From Variovorax boronicumulans (lineage in GTDB: Bacteria; Pseudomonadota; Gammaproteobacteria; Burkholderiales; Burkholderiaceae_C): DNA of 64,000 bases. Positions 52,546-61,268 of this stretch are shown in pieces. Below the pieces are notes generated by a model, which saw nothing but the letters and a program-made list of their open reading frames with translations, searched no databases and had not been told where the DNA came from. The position numbers were made by a program, and so were the translations under genes. Each line of letters starts with the position of its first letter. The stretch's first letter is position 1. The DNA is taken from the NCBI RefSeq assembly GCF_029892485.1, contig NZ_JARXVG010000014.1, positions 62,001 to 126,000 of the forward strand, read 5' to 3'.

Positions 52546-53415
52546 TCAGGTGCCGCGCGCCGCAAGCAGTTGCAGGTAGCGCTGCTGTGCGCCGTCCTCG
52601 ACCGCGCGGCGCTCCTCGAGCAGCAGCAGGCAGCGCAGTGCGAGATCGAAGGAGCCGTGGCAGTGGTGTGCGACCAGGGCCAGGTGCCGCAGCTGCTCGT
52701 CGTCCATCGCCTCGGGGCGGCGGATGTCGCGCATGTAGACCAGATCGGCCTCCAGCAACTGGTGCAGGGGCCGGCGCGGATCGCCATCCACCACGCACGG
52801 TGCGATCGGCCACTGTTTCACCGCGGCGAAGCAATGCGGCACGAAGCCCTGGCTGCGCAATTCCTGGTCGATCTCGCCCTGGGTCGGCTGGTCCTTGTAG
52901 AGGGTGATGAAGGACACCTCGGCCTGCACCATCACGGCTTGCGCCAGCTTGGCGCGGCCTGCGCGGAACACCGCGAGCTCGCTGCCCTGCGCATCGATCT
53001 TCAGGAAATCGAGATGCGCAATCTCGGCGATGTCGTCGAGCCGCCGCGTCTGCACCGGGACCCGTTCGCGAACCTCGGCCAGTGGCTGCAAGGCCTCGAA
53101 GAGCGCGAGCGATTGCGCATCGGGCGCGAGCAGGCTGCTCATGCCCGGCGCGGCGCAGACATGCAGCGTGTGCATGCCGCCGTCGCCGAGCGCCCACGGC
53201 AGGTAGCGCTCGAGCGGGCCCTGAGCCTGCGTCAGTTCGCGCAGCGCCTGTAACTGCGGCTCGAAGCCCGTGACCCGGCACAGCCCGGCCCGCAGCATCG
53301 CGAGATAGGGCGGATCGCCGTCGATGGGACTGGCCCCGACATCGACCACCTCGGTCAGCCGCTGCGGCGCGAGGATGTCCCGCAGGTCCATGGCAGTGCC
53401 TGCGGTCTGCGTCAT
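52546..53415 (-). CDS. FkbM-family methyltransferase
   Basis: The 289-residue protein has an S-adenosylmethionine-type Rossmann fold. VVDVGASPIDGDPPYLAMLR is motif I, VTGFEPQLQALRELTQAQGP gives the acidic end of strand 2, and IAHLDFLKIDAQGSELAVFR is the characteristic FkbM motif with IDxQG. The family methylates hydroxyl groups of sugars or other small molecules. It lies 5 bp after a glycosyltransferase-like gene, so the pair may modify a surface glycan. ATG 53415 is preferred. The 3' end converges on the TpsA terminator. Confidence 0.88.
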   Translation of the reverse strand: MTQTAGTAMDLRDILAPQRLTEVVDVGASPIDGDPPYLAMLRAGLCRVTGFEPQLQALRELTQAQGPLERYLPWALGDGGMHTLHVCAAPGMSSLLAPDAQSLALFEALQPLAEVRERVPVQTRRLDDIAEIAHLDFLKIDAQGSELAVFRAGRAKLAQAVMVQAEVSFITLYKDQPTQGEIDQELRSQGFVPHCFAAVKQWPIAPCVVDGDPRRPLHQLLEADLVYMRDIRRPEAMDDEQLRHLALVAHHCHGSFDLALRCLLLLEERRAVEDGAQQRYLQLLAARGT

Positions 53416-53420
53416 CGGGT

Positions 53421-54206
53421 TCACCGCCCTTCGCGCACGGCCAGCGCACGGCCGAAGTGGCCCGTGTAGGTGCGCGAGCCCTGGTGCGACAGGTTGGAGC
53501 GGGCATCGATGAAGACCTGGCCGCCGATCGATTGCCAGCGGCGGCAGAACGCGAAGTCCTCCGCCAGGTAGGCGCCGTTGTCGGGTTCGGCGAGCACGTC
53601 GAAGAAGCGGTAGTGCGGCAGGTCGCGCACCGCGGGATCGGCGGCGCGCTCGGGGGTGTAGCGCAGTTGCGGATAGGCCGCGGCAAGGCGCTCGAACACG
53701 CTGCGCGCGATCAGCATGAAGCCGGTGGGCGCATCCAGCACCTCGGTGAATCCCTCGGCGTCCACCGAGAGGCGGGTGTCGAACGCATTGGCCGGAAAGC
53801 TGGCATGCAGGGCCTCGAAATCTTCGCGCGTGGCGCCGGCCGGCAGCGGCTCGCGAAGCCCGCCCGCGGGCCAGCCGTCGGTCTTGTGCGGATAGATGCC
53901 CGCTACCACGTCGCGCCCCGCGCACAACAGCCGCAGGGCGGCCTCGGGTTCGAAGCCGATGTCCGCATCGATCCAGAACAGGTGCGTCCAGCGGGTGTCG
54001 GCCATGAACTCCGCGACGAGGCGGTTGCGTGCGCGCGTGATCAGGCTGTCGCCATCGAGAAAGCGTGTCTGCATCGGGAACCGGTGTTCCCACGCCAAGT
54101 TGACCAGGCCGAGAAGGCTGCGCACGTAGACGCTGGTCATCGTGCCGCCGTAGCTCGGGGTCGCGACGAAGGGGCGGATGTCTTTCAGAGCAGAGAGGTC
54201 GGGCAT
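53421..54206 (-). CDS. Glycosyltransferase-like protein (Anp1-type nucleotide-sugar fold)
   Basis: The 261-residue protein shows DGDSLITRARNRLVAEFMAD, then WTHLFWIDADIGFEPEAALR, containing the metal-binding Asp-x-Asp of GT-A enzymes, followed by GRDVVAGIYPHKTDGWPAG. The C-terminal part has YLAEDFAFCRRWQSIGGQVF, consistent with an acceptor-site Asp. It has no signal peptide or helix, so it acts in the cytoplasm. The product may be a surface polysaccharide or a glycoprotein. It is co-transcribed with the FkbM gene; the sequence does not show which acceptor is used. Confidence 0.7.
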   Translation of the reverse strand: MPDLSALKDIRPFVATPSYGGTMTSVYVRSLLGLVNLAWEHRFPMQTRFLDGDSLITRARNRLVAEFMADTRWTHLFWIDADIGFEPEAALRLLCAGRDVVAGIYPHKTDGWPAGGLREPLPAGATREDFEALHASFPANAFDTRLSVDAEGFTEVLDAPTGFMLIARSVFERLAAAYPQLRYTPERAADPAVRDLPHYRFFDVLAEPDNGAYLAEDFAFCRRWQSIGGQVFIDARSNLSHQGSRTYTGHFGRALAVREGR

Positions 54207-54316
54207 GGCGGGATGTCCTCGGGGCGGTCTGCACGGGGTGTGCGGGCGGCTGCGGGGGCCACCATAGCACCCGCGCCGCGCGCGCGCTCCCCCGGATTGC
54301 CCTCGGCCCGCTCGCC

Positions 54317-54997
54317 TCAGACGCCGCGCGCGCGGCGGTTGGACATCACCACGTTGTCCTTCGCGATGGCCTGGCCTTCCTGCATCGCTGCGATCCACGC
54401 CGCAGTCGAAGTCACGGCCGCGAAGTTGCTGTGGAACACCACGCTGAAGACGCGGTGGATCTCTTCCGCCGTGACCTTGCCCGCGGCGTTTTCATACGGC
54501 AGCGCGCCGCTCGCGTCCGACAGGAACTCCACGTTCAGGCCGCGGTGCATTGCCTCGAACACGGTCGATGCGTCGCAGTTCTGCGTCATGTAGCCGGCCA
54601 CGCTCAGCGTGTCGATCTCGTGGCGGGCGAGCCAGTCGGCGAAGTCGGTGCCGGTGAACACGCTCGGGAAGGTCTTGGTGATCAGGTGGTCGCGCGGGCG
54701 GTTCGCAACCTCGGGGTGCAATTGACCGTTGTGGGTGTCGGCCTGGAACACCGGCGCGCCCTTGGGGGCGTGGTGGCGGACCACGACGACGGGCACGCCG
54801 GCTGCGTGGGCCGCGTCCATGGCCTTGGTCACGTTGGGCAACGTATCGAGGATGGGCGGGTACTCGATCGGCAATCCGCCGCCTTCGAAATATTCGTTCT
54901 GCACGTCGATTACGACGAGGGCGCGGCGCGGCGCGGGGTGGGGGTGTTGCTCATGTCTGACTCCTTCTCGGTTGGTATGGCTTGATTGTTCGCGCAT
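54317..54997 (-). CDS. Isochorismatase-like cysteine hydrolase with 5' frameshift
   Basis: The in-frame sequence has the hydrolase triad: Asp in ALVVIDVQNEYFEGGGLP, Lys in DHLITKTFPSVFTGTDF, and Cys in VAGYMTQNCDASTVFEAM. The best start, ATG at 54954 (complement), has a strong AAGGAG site just upstream but is out of frame: it meets a stop after 14 residues. The cause is a (GGCGC)3 repeat at 54920-54934; two copies would restore the frame to MSNTPTPRRALVVIDVQ. As it stands, only the poor ATG at 54997 reads into the body, giving an unusual N-terminus. The substrate is unknown. A GlxA-type regulator is divergent upstream. Confidence 0.75.
   Translation of the reverse strand: MREQSSHTNREGVRHEQHPHPAPRRALVVIDVQNEYFEGGGLPIEYPPILDTLPNVTKAMDAAHAAGVPVVVVRHHAPKGAPVFQADTHNGQLHPEVANRPRDHLITKTFPSVFTGTDFADWLARHEIDTLSVAGYMTQNCDASTVFEAMHRGLNVEFLSDASGALPYENAAGKVTAEEIHRVFSVVFHSNFAAVTSTAAWIAAMQEGQAIAKDNVVMSNRRARGV
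54920..54934. repeat. Pentanucleotide repeat (GGCGC)3 in the 5' coding region of a hydrolase
   Basis: Three perfect copies of GGCGC (plus-strand) lie 20 bases inside the natural start of the isochorismatase-like gene. With three copies the reading frame from the strong start is broken; with two (or five) copies it would be open. It may be a slippage-prone phase switch, a fixed mutation, or a sequencing error. Confidence 0.8.
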
Positions 54998-55048
54998 TGC
55001 TGGCTCGTCGAAAGTGGCCCGAAAGCCATTCATCGATAAGATCGGGCC

Positions 55049-56026
55049 ATGTCTCGCCCAGCCACCGAAACCATCGCCGTCGTTGCCTTCGACGGCATCA
55101 GCCCCTTTCACCTTTCCGTGCCCTGCATGGTGTTCGGCGAAGACCGCACCGACACCGGCGCACCGCGTTTTCGCATGCGCGTGTGCGCGCCGGAGCCGGG
55201 CGCGCTGCAGACCAATGCGGGTTTCGACCTCGTGGTGCCGCATGGGCTGGAGGCGATTCGCCGGGCACAGATCGTGGTGGTGCCTTCGTGGCGCGACGAT
55301 GGCCGGCCCGCGCCGCCCGCGTTGATCCGCGCGCTGCAGGCTGCGCACCGGCGCGGCGCGACCGTGGTGGGGTTGTGCCTCGGCGCGTTCGTGCTGGCCG
55401 AGGCGGGGCTGCTCGATGGGCGGCCGGCCACCACGCACTGGAACCTCGCCGCCGCTTTCGCGAGGCAGTACCCGAAGGTGAAGCTGCAGCCCGAGGTGCT
55501 GTACGTGGACGACGGCGACGTGCTCACCTCCGCCGGCACGGCCGCGGGCATCGACTGCTGCCTTCACCTGCTGCGCGTGCGCTACGGCGCCGAGACGGCG
55601 AACCGCGCCGCTCGGCGCATGGTGGTCGCGCCGCACCGGCAGGGTGGGCAGGCGCAGTACATCCAGCAGCCCATGCCCGCCATGGCCGAGCGCGATCGCC
55701 TCGCGCCGCTGCTCGAATGGCTGGGCAGGCATCTCGATGTGCCGCACGAACTCGACAACCTCGCGCGGCGCGCGCTGATGAGCCGGCGCACCTTCACGCG
55801 GCGTTTTCGCGAATCGACGGGCACGACGGTGGGGCAGTGGATACAGAACCAGCGCCTCGCCCTGGCGCAGCGCCTGCTGGAGACCACGGACCATCCGGTC
55901 GAGCGTGTGGCGACCGGCGCGGGCTTCGGCTCGGCGGTGTCGCTGCGCAAGCACTTCACCTCGGCGTTCAAGGTGTCGCCGACGGTGTACCGCCGGCAGT
56001 TCTCGCGGACCGAAGAAGTCGCCTGA
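55049..56026 (+). CDS. GlxA-type regulator (DJ-1/PfpI plus AraC helix-turn-helix)
   Basis: The 325-residue protein has an N-terminal DJ-1/PfpI-like domain (about residues 1-195) with the nucleophile elbow VVGLCLGAFVLAEAGLLDGR and the family's TTHWNLAAAFARQYP. A C-terminal AraC-type DNA-binding domain follows (about 220-320), with RRALMSRRTFTRRFREST and VERVATGAGFGSAVSLRKHF. Such proteins usually control a neighbouring catabolic gene. Here the divergent isochorismatase-like gene is the obvious candidate. The 51-bp space between them would hold both promoters. Confidence 0.92.
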   Translation: MSRPATETIAVVAFDGISPFHLSVPCMVFGEDRTDTGAPRFRMRVCAPEPGALQTNAGFDLVVPHGLEAIRRAQIVVVPSWRDDGRPAPPALIRALQAAHRRGATVVGLCLGAFVLAEAGLLDGRPATTHWNLAAAFARQYPKVKLQPEVLYVDDGDVLTSAGTAAGIDCCLHLLRVRYGAETANRAARRMVVAPHRQGGQAQYIQQPMPAMAERDRLAPLLEWLGRHLDVPHELDNLARRALMSRRTFTRRFRESTGTTVGQWIQNQRLALAQRLLETTDHPVERVATGAGFGSAVSLRKHFTSAFKVSPTVYRRQFSRTEEVA

Positions 56027-56029
56027 ACC

Positions 56030-57985
56030 TCAGGCCACGTGCGCGTGCCGCCGCGTGGTGAGCAACGCGCGCAATTTCGCCGGCGGCACCGGCTTGGTCA
56101 GCAGCATCACGCCGCCATGCCGCAGCCGCTGCAGCACCTCGGGCCCGGTAGCGCCCGACACCAGCACCGCGAGCGCGTCGGGCTGCAGGCGCTTGGCGGC
56201 CTCGATGACGTCCACGCCGTCGCCGTCGCCGGCCAGTTGCAGGTCGCACAGCACCGCGTCGAAGTGGACGTCGCCGGTGCCCAGTCGGGCGAGGGCCTCG
56301 GCGCCGGTGGACACGCATTCGACCTCGCAGCCCCATTGCGCCAGCAGCGCGCGGCTGCCATCGAGGATGGCGGGGTCGTCGTCCACCACCAGGCAGCGCA
56401 GGCCTGCCAGCGGCGCGGACACCACCGGCAGGGGCTCGGGCAGCACCGCGTCGGCGGCGCGCGCGGCGGGCAGGGTGAAGGAGAAAGTGCTGCCGGCCTG
56501 CAGCGCCGATCGCACGGTGATGCGGGTGCCCAGCAGCGTGGCGATGCGCGCGCAGATCGCCAGGCCCAGGCCAAAGCCCCGGCGCCGGTCGCGCTCGGTG
56601 TTCGCCACCTGGTAGAACTCCTCGAAGATCCGCCCCTGGTGGATCGGCGCAATGCCCACGCCGTTGTCGCGCACCTCGATGCGCACACCCGACGCGACGT
56701 GCCGCGCGGCCACCAGCACGGTGCCGCCCTCGGGCGCATGGCGCAGCGCATTGGCCACGAGGTTGTTGACGATGCGCTGCAGCATCGCCGCATCGGTGCG
56801 CACCGCCAGGCCCCGGTCGCTCCAGCGCAGCCGCACGCGCGCCTCGATGGCGGTGGCGGCATGCTGCGCATCGAGCTGGTCGAAGAGGGCGGCCAGCGAG
56901 ATGCGGGTGATGGACGGCGTGAGCACCTGCGCATCGAGCCGCGAGATCTCCAGCAGGTCGTCCAGCAGCACGCCCATGAACTCGGTGCTCTCCTGCAGCC
57001 GCAACACGGCGGGGCGCTGCGCCGGGGTGGCGGTGGGCAGCAGGCCGTCGATGAACAGGCCCATCGCATGCAGCGGCTGGCGCAGGTCGTGGCTCGCGGC
57101 CGCGAGAAAACGCGCGCGGGAAAGCGCGGCCTGCTCTGCCTCGGCCATGCGCTGCAGCGCGACGGCGGTGGCTTCGCGCACGCGCTCCTCGCTGACCTGG
57201 CGGTTGTGCTGCAGGCGTTCGGCAAGGCGGTCGATGTCGTGCGCGAGCACGGCCAGTTCGTGCGAACCGCGGGTGCCGCCCTCGACCACTTCGCAGCGCA
57301 TGTCGAAGTGGCCCGCTTCCAGCGCGGCGACGGTGCGCGACACGCGCCGCAGCGGCCGCGCCACCGTGCGCGCCATGTGGCGCACCGACGCCCACGCCGC
57401 CAGCAGCGCCACCAGCGCGATGCCGATGCCCGCCATGAGCGAGCGGCTGCGCTCGCGCGCATAGGCGGTGGTGTCGCGGAAGGTCTGCACCAGGCCGATG
57501 GGCGTGTCGCCCGCCGCGGTGGAGCCCGCGGGCGCGAAGGCGCTGGCGCGCGAGGCCTCGCGCAGCGTGACCGGCGAGGTGAACATGCGCAATTGCGCGA
57601 GCGATTCGGCCTTGGGCCCGGCCGTGACGTACACGCCCGCGCTGTTGCTGATCTCCACCCGCATCACCTGCCCGCCGCGCAGCGCCGCGTTGGCCACGTT
57701 CTGCAGCGCCGGCACGTCCCCCGCATAGAGGCTGAGATCAGACATGGCCGCCACCTGGCGCGCCACGGCCTGGCCTTCGGCGTCGAACTGGGCTTCCAGG
57801 GTCTGCAGCCGGTTGTGGGTGAACCAGCCGGTGAGCGCCAGCGCCACCGCCGCGCAGGGCACCACGCCCAGCCTGAACAGGTCGCCCTGCAGATTGCCGC
57901 GCACGACCAGCGCGGCCGCGGAGCGGGGCTGCGCCGCGCCGTCGCCGGCGGGTGCCGGACCTTGCGGGGGCGGCATGGCGTTCAT
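56030..57985 (-). CDS. Hybrid sensor histidine kinase with C-terminal receiver (kinase A)
   Basis: The 651-residue protein has two membrane helices (about residues 38-56 and 183-203) around a periplasmic sensor of about 125 residues. A HAMP-like stretch with ARTVARPLRRVSRTVAALEA follows, then a phospho-acceptor helix with His299 in AAASHDLRQPLHAMGLFI. ATP-site boxes come next (IVNNLVANALRHAP, EVRDNGVGIAPIHQGRIFEE, GFGLGLAICARIATLLGTRI), and a receiver domain closes the protein (CLVVDDDPAILDG, DAVLCDLQLAGDGDGVDVIE, LLTKPVPPAKL). No output domain is seen. It overlaps the preceding binding-protein gene by four bases (ATGA), strongly linking ligand binding and signalling. Confidence 0.93.
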   Translation of the reverse strand: MNAMPPPQGPAPAGDGAAQPRSAAALVVRGNLQGDLFRLGVVPCAAVALALTGWFTHNRLQTLEAQFDAEGQAVARQVAAMSDLSLYAGDVPALQNVANAALRGGQVMRVEISNSAGVYVTAGPKAESLAQLRMFTSPVTLREASRASAFAPAGSTAAGDTPIGLVQTFRDTTAYARERSRSLMAGIGIALVALLAAWASVRHMARTVARPLRRVSRTVAALEAGHFDMRCEVVEGGTRGSHELAVLAHDIDRLAERLQHNRQVSEERVREATAVALQRMAEAEQAALSRARFLAAASHDLRQPLHAMGLFIDGLLPTATPAQRPAVLRLQESTEFMGVLLDDLLEISRLDAQVLTPSITRISLAALFDQLDAQHAATAIEARVRLRWSDRGLAVRTDAAMLQRIVNNLVANALRHAPEGGTVLVAARHVASGVRIEVRDNGVGIAPIHQGRIFEEFYQVANTERDRRRGFGLGLAICARIATLLGTRITVRSALQAGSTFSFTLPAARAADAVLPEPLPVVSAPLAGLRCLVVDDDPAILDGSRALLAQWGCEVECVSTGAEALARLGTGDVHFDAVLCDLQLAGDGDGVDVIEAAKRLQPDALAVLVSGATGPEVLQRLRHGGVMLLTKPVPPAKLRALLTTRRHAHVA

Positions 57986-59061
57986 CGCGTGGCCGCGAGA
58001 CGGTCGGTCAGTTCCCGTTCCTCCGGCAGGCGCAGGCCGAGTCCGCGTGCCACGGTGGCATTGACGCGCACGGTGGCCGGCGTCGCCGCTTCCACCAGCG
58101 GACTGTTGCTGCTGCCTGCGCTGGCCACCTTCTGGCCCAGCAGGCGTGCTTGTTGCGCGAGTTGCGACGGCGTGGAGACCGCTGCCGCCAAGCCGCCCGA
58201 ACGCACCAGTCCCTCGCTGGCGCCGAACACGGGCAGGCCGGCGCCCGCGCCCGCGCGCAGCACCGACAGCGTGGCCGCCTGGTTGTCGCCGATCAGGTCG
58301 GGCAGCACCATCAACGCATCGCTCAGCGGCACCACGGTGCGCAGCGCGGCTGCGAGCGATTTCGCGTCGGGTGCGTATTCGACGCGCACGTCCCACGCCG
58401 GATTGGCGCCCTGCGCGGCGCGCTGCAGTTCGCGCACCAGCGGCTCCGATTCGGGCGTGGCGACCACGCCGATGCGGTGCTTCTGCGGCAGCACCGCGCC
58501 GATGAGCGCGAGCTGGTCGGCCATGGCCGGGTCGCGCAGCAGCACGCCCACGCGGCGGTCGCCGCGCTTCAACGCCGGGCTCGCGGCCTTGAGGGCCTCG
58601 TAGTCGAGCCGGCTCAGCATCGCGAGCACCAGCGGCTCCTGGCCGGGCCGCTCGACGGCGGCGCGCGCGGCCGCGATGCCGACGGCCATGGTGAGGTTCG
58701 CGTCGGCCGCCGAGGGCCGCATGCTGCGCGTGCGAACGCCGGCATTGGCGCCGCGTTCGGTTTCGGCGCCGGCCATCTCGACGGCCTGCGGCATTTCGCC
58801 GGTAGGCGACAGGCGCACCAGCTCGAAGCGGCCGCCGGGCTCCTGGCTCGCGCGCAGCTGCTGCACGAACTCGGAATGCGCGGCGTTGTCGTCGCTCATC
58901 AGCACGGTGAGGCTGGCGGCCGCCGCGGCGCGGCTGCTCGTCGACAGGCCAAGAAGGCCGATGGCGACGCCCACGGTCAGGCCGAAGGCCAGTACTGCGC
59001 GGGCGGCGCGGTGCAGCCTTCCGGGGAAGGGGAGGGAGAGGTGTTTCGCGACGACGGACAT
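57982..59061 (-). CDS. ABC_sub_bind-like periplasmic binding protein
   Basis: The 359-residue exported protein has a signal peptide (about residues 1-40, ending near SSRAAAAA). The mature part resembles the TrpX-type ABC substrate-binding family, a periplasmic two-lobed fold: SLTVLMSDDNAAHSEFVQQL, RRVGVLLRDPAMADQLALI, LPQKHRIGVVATPESEPLVR, DALMVLPDLIGDNQAATLS and VFGASEGLVRSGGLAAAVST. No permease or ATPase gene is near. It starts the two-gene unit with hybrid kinase A and is likely its ligand sensor. ATG 59061 was chosen; 59088 and 59151 are also open. Confidence 0.78.
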   Translation of the reverse strand: MSVVAKHLSLPFPGRLHRAARAVLAFGLTVGVAIGLLGLSTSSRAAAAASLTVLMSDDNAAHSEFVQQLRASQEPGGRFELVRLSPTGEMPQAVEMAGAETERGANAGVRTRSMRPSAADANLTMAVGIAAARAAVERPGQEPLVLAMLSRLDYEALKAASPALKRGDRRVGVLLRDPAMADQLALIGAVLPQKHRIGVVATPESEPLVRELQRAAQGANPAWDVRVEYAPDAKSLAAALRTVVPLSDALMVLPDLIGDNQAATLSVLRAGAGAGLPVFGASEGLVRSGGLAAAVSTPSQLAQQARLLGQKVASAGSSNSPLVEAATPATVRVNATVARGLGLRLPEERELTDRLAATR

Positions 59062-59212
59062 GTGACTGCTTCTGCAGCGAGGGTGCATGACCCAATGTAA
59101 GGACGCGCCCCGCTTCGCGCGATAAGGCGGAGGGGCTATGTCAGGCCGCACGACCCCGTGCCAGCGTGACGAACTGCACAGCGCGGCGGCTGCACGGTCT
59201 ATGCCCGATGGT

Positions 59213-61105
59213 CTATGCGTCGATGTTGAGCAGCGCCGCGGCGTGCTGCGCCTGGATTGACTGGCGCAGCACCCGCGGCGAGACCGGCTTGTAGAGCACG
59301 GTGATGCCGGCGCTCGCCACCTCGCGCAGGCGGTCGGGCTTGGTCTCCCCGGTGACCAGCAGGCGCGCCGTGCCGGGGCCGATGCCGCGCGGGTGGCGTT
59401 CCAGCGCGGCGATCACGTCCAGGCCGTTGTCGCCGCCTTGCAGCAGCAGGTCGCTCACCACCACGTCGGGCGGCTGCTCCCAGGTGTCGGCCAGCGCGAG
59501 CGCTTCGGCGCGGGTTTGCGCGACCAGCACCTCGGCGCCCCAGTTGACGAGCACCACGAAGAGCCCCTCGAGGATGGTGCGCTCGTCGTCGATCACCAGG
59601 ATGCGCAGGTTCGCCAGGCTCGCTTCAGCGTCCTCGGCGCCCGCGGCCACGGGCGACGACGCGGGTGCCGGCAGCGCGGCCGGCGCCGAGCGCACCAGCA
59701 CCCGCACGCAGGTGCCCTTGTGCAGCCGGGAGCTGAGTTCCACGCGCGTGTTCAGGAGCTCGGCCAGGCGCTGCACCGTGGCGAGGCCCAGGCCCATGCC
59801 GCGCGCGCCGCGCGCCGCCTGGCGGCCGGTCGGCTCCACCTGGTAGAACTCCTCGAACACCCGCGTCTGGTGCTGCGCGGCGATGCCCACGCCGGTGTCG
59901 ACCACGTCGATGCGCACGCCCTTGCCGCGGCGCCGCGCGCCGATCAGCACGCCGCCCTCGATGGTGTGGCGCAGCGAGTTCGACACCAGGTTGTTCAGGA
60001 TGCGCGAGAGCATCACGTAGTCGCAGCGCACCCAGAGTTCGGTCTTGCGCGCCACCAGCCGGAGGCCCTGCTGCTCGGCCACCGAGCGGAAGTTGCGGCT
60101 GATCTCGTCGAACAGGCGGTCCAGCGGGAAGTCGGTCCACTGCGGCTGCAGCACGCCGGCATCGAGCTGCGAGAGGTTGAGCAGCTCCGAGAAGAGCCGG
60201 TCGAGCGACTCCACGCATTCGCGGATGTGGCCGATGCGCTGCAGCTTCACCGGATCGGTCTCGCCGTTGGCCAGCCCGTCGGAAAAGAGCGTGAGCGCGT
60301 GCAGCGGCTGCCGCAGGTCGTGGCTGGCGGCAGCCAGGAGGCGCGTCTTGGCCTGGCTCGCCACCTCGAGCAGCGCGTTCTTGCGCGCCAGCTCGGCCGT
60401 GGCCTCGTTGACGCGGCTTTGCAGCAGCCGGCGGCTTTCGGCGAGCGCGCGCGCCGCCTGGTTGAAGCCCATCTGCAGGTGCTGCACCTCCAGCGTGCCC
60501 TCGATGGCCACGCTCGCGTCTTCGCCCGCGCCCAGGCGGTCGACCGCCTTGCCGAGCGCGCGGATCGGCTCGCTGATGCGCCGCGCCGCCCACCAGCCCG
60601 CCAGCCCCACGCCCAGGAGGCTGATCGCCAGCACCACCGCCACGTTGAGCCAGACCGAGCGCCGGGCGCTCTGCACCGCGGAGAGGCCGATCTCGACCAT
60701 CACCTTGCCGTGGTGCCGGCCGTCGTCGCCCACGATCGGCACCACCACCTGCAGGCCTTCGCCGCGCGCGCGGTCCACGGTTTCGGAATTGGCCACGATC
60801 TCGCCGTCTTCAGTCCAGATCTGCACCTGCTGCACATGCGGCTGGAAGGTGCCCGACTGCGCCGTGCGCTGCAGGGCGCGCTTGTCCATGCGCGAGAGCG
60901 GCGCCTGCGCCACCGTGGCCACCTGCAGCGCCACCGTCTGCGCATTGGCGCGCATCAGCTCGGTGAGATTGCCCAGGTGCTGGCGCGTCAGAACGGCGAT
61001 CGCCGTCAGCGTGGCGGCGGTGGCCGGCACCAGCGCCAGCAGGATCAGCTGCTGGGCAAAAGTGAGGCGGGCCAGGCCGCGAAGGACGGGAAAGTTCCAG
61101 TTCAT
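59213..61105 (-). CDS. Hybrid sensor histidine kinase with C-terminal receiver (kinase B)
   Basis: The protein is 630 residues from the Met at 61105 (646 from the alternative at 61153). It has an N-terminal helix (LILLALVPATAATLTAIAVL), a periplasmic sensor of about 115 residues, a second helix (VAVVLAISLLGVGLAGWWAA) and a HAMP-like RRISEPIRALGKAVDRLGAG. The phospho-acceptor is His262 in AAASHDLRQPLHALTLFSDG. ATP boxes are ILNNLVSNSLRHTI and GMGLGLATVQRLAELL. The receiver has ILVIDDERTILEG, DVVVSDLLLQGGDNGLDVI and VLYKPVSPRV. It has the same domain order as kinase A but faces two PhnD-like binding-protein genes, transcribed divergently. Confidence 0.92.
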   Translation of the reverse strand: MNWNFPVLRGLARLTFAQQLILLALVPATAATLTAIAVLTRQHLGNLTELMRANAQTVALQVATVAQAPLSRMDKRALQRTAQSGTFQPHVQQVQIWTEDGEIVANSETVDRARGEGLQVVVPIVGDDGRHHGKVMVEIGLSAVQSARRSVWLNVAVVLAISLLGVGLAGWWAARRISEPIRALGKAVDRLGAGEDASVAIEGTLEVQHLQMGFNQAARALAESRRLLQSRVNEATAELARKNALLEVASQAKTRLLAAASHDLRQPLHALTLFSDGLANGETDPVKLQRIGHIRECVESLDRLFSELLNLSQLDAGVLQPQWTDFPLDRLFDEISRNFRSVAEQQGLRLVARKTELWVRCDYVMLSRILNNLVSNSLRHTIEGGVLIGARRRGKGVRIDVVDTGVGIAAQHQTRVFEEFYQVEPTGRQAARGARGMGLGLATVQRLAELLNTRVELSSRLHKGTCVRVLVRSAPAALPAPASSPVAAGAEDAEASLANLRILVIDDERTILEGLFVVLVNWGAEVLVAQTRAEALALADTWEQPPDVVVSDLLLQGGDNGLDVIAALERHPRGIGPGTARLLVTGETKPDRLREVASAGITVLYKPVSPRVLRQSIQAQHAAALLNIDA

Positions 61106-61268
61106 TGGGGCAGTGAACGCATGGGGGCCGAGCTTAGGTGGGTTCCCCGCCACAGGGAAGACATGAAAACATCATCGAAAAAGTTTGCATTTGTTATCTA
61201 ATTGCATCCGCCTTGACTCTGCCAGATGCTGGCGGCCCGTCGGCACCCCCCTGTCTTCCGGGTCAAAA
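61106..61268. promoter_or_regulatory. Divergent control region of kinase B and PhnD-like genes
   Basis: The gap contains an AT-rich core (about 61160-61205, including GAAAACATCATCGAAAAAG and TTTGCATTTGTTATCTAATT). Both the kinase gene and the first binding-protein gene probably have promoters here. A candidate -10 TATCTA stands near 61196, but no matching -35 with good spacing was clear. Confidence 0.4.

Noticed and set aside
56039..58603. 854-residue plus-strand frame opposite hybrid kinase A
   Set aside because: Antisense shadow: His/Arg/Ala/Gln rich and no recognisable motif.
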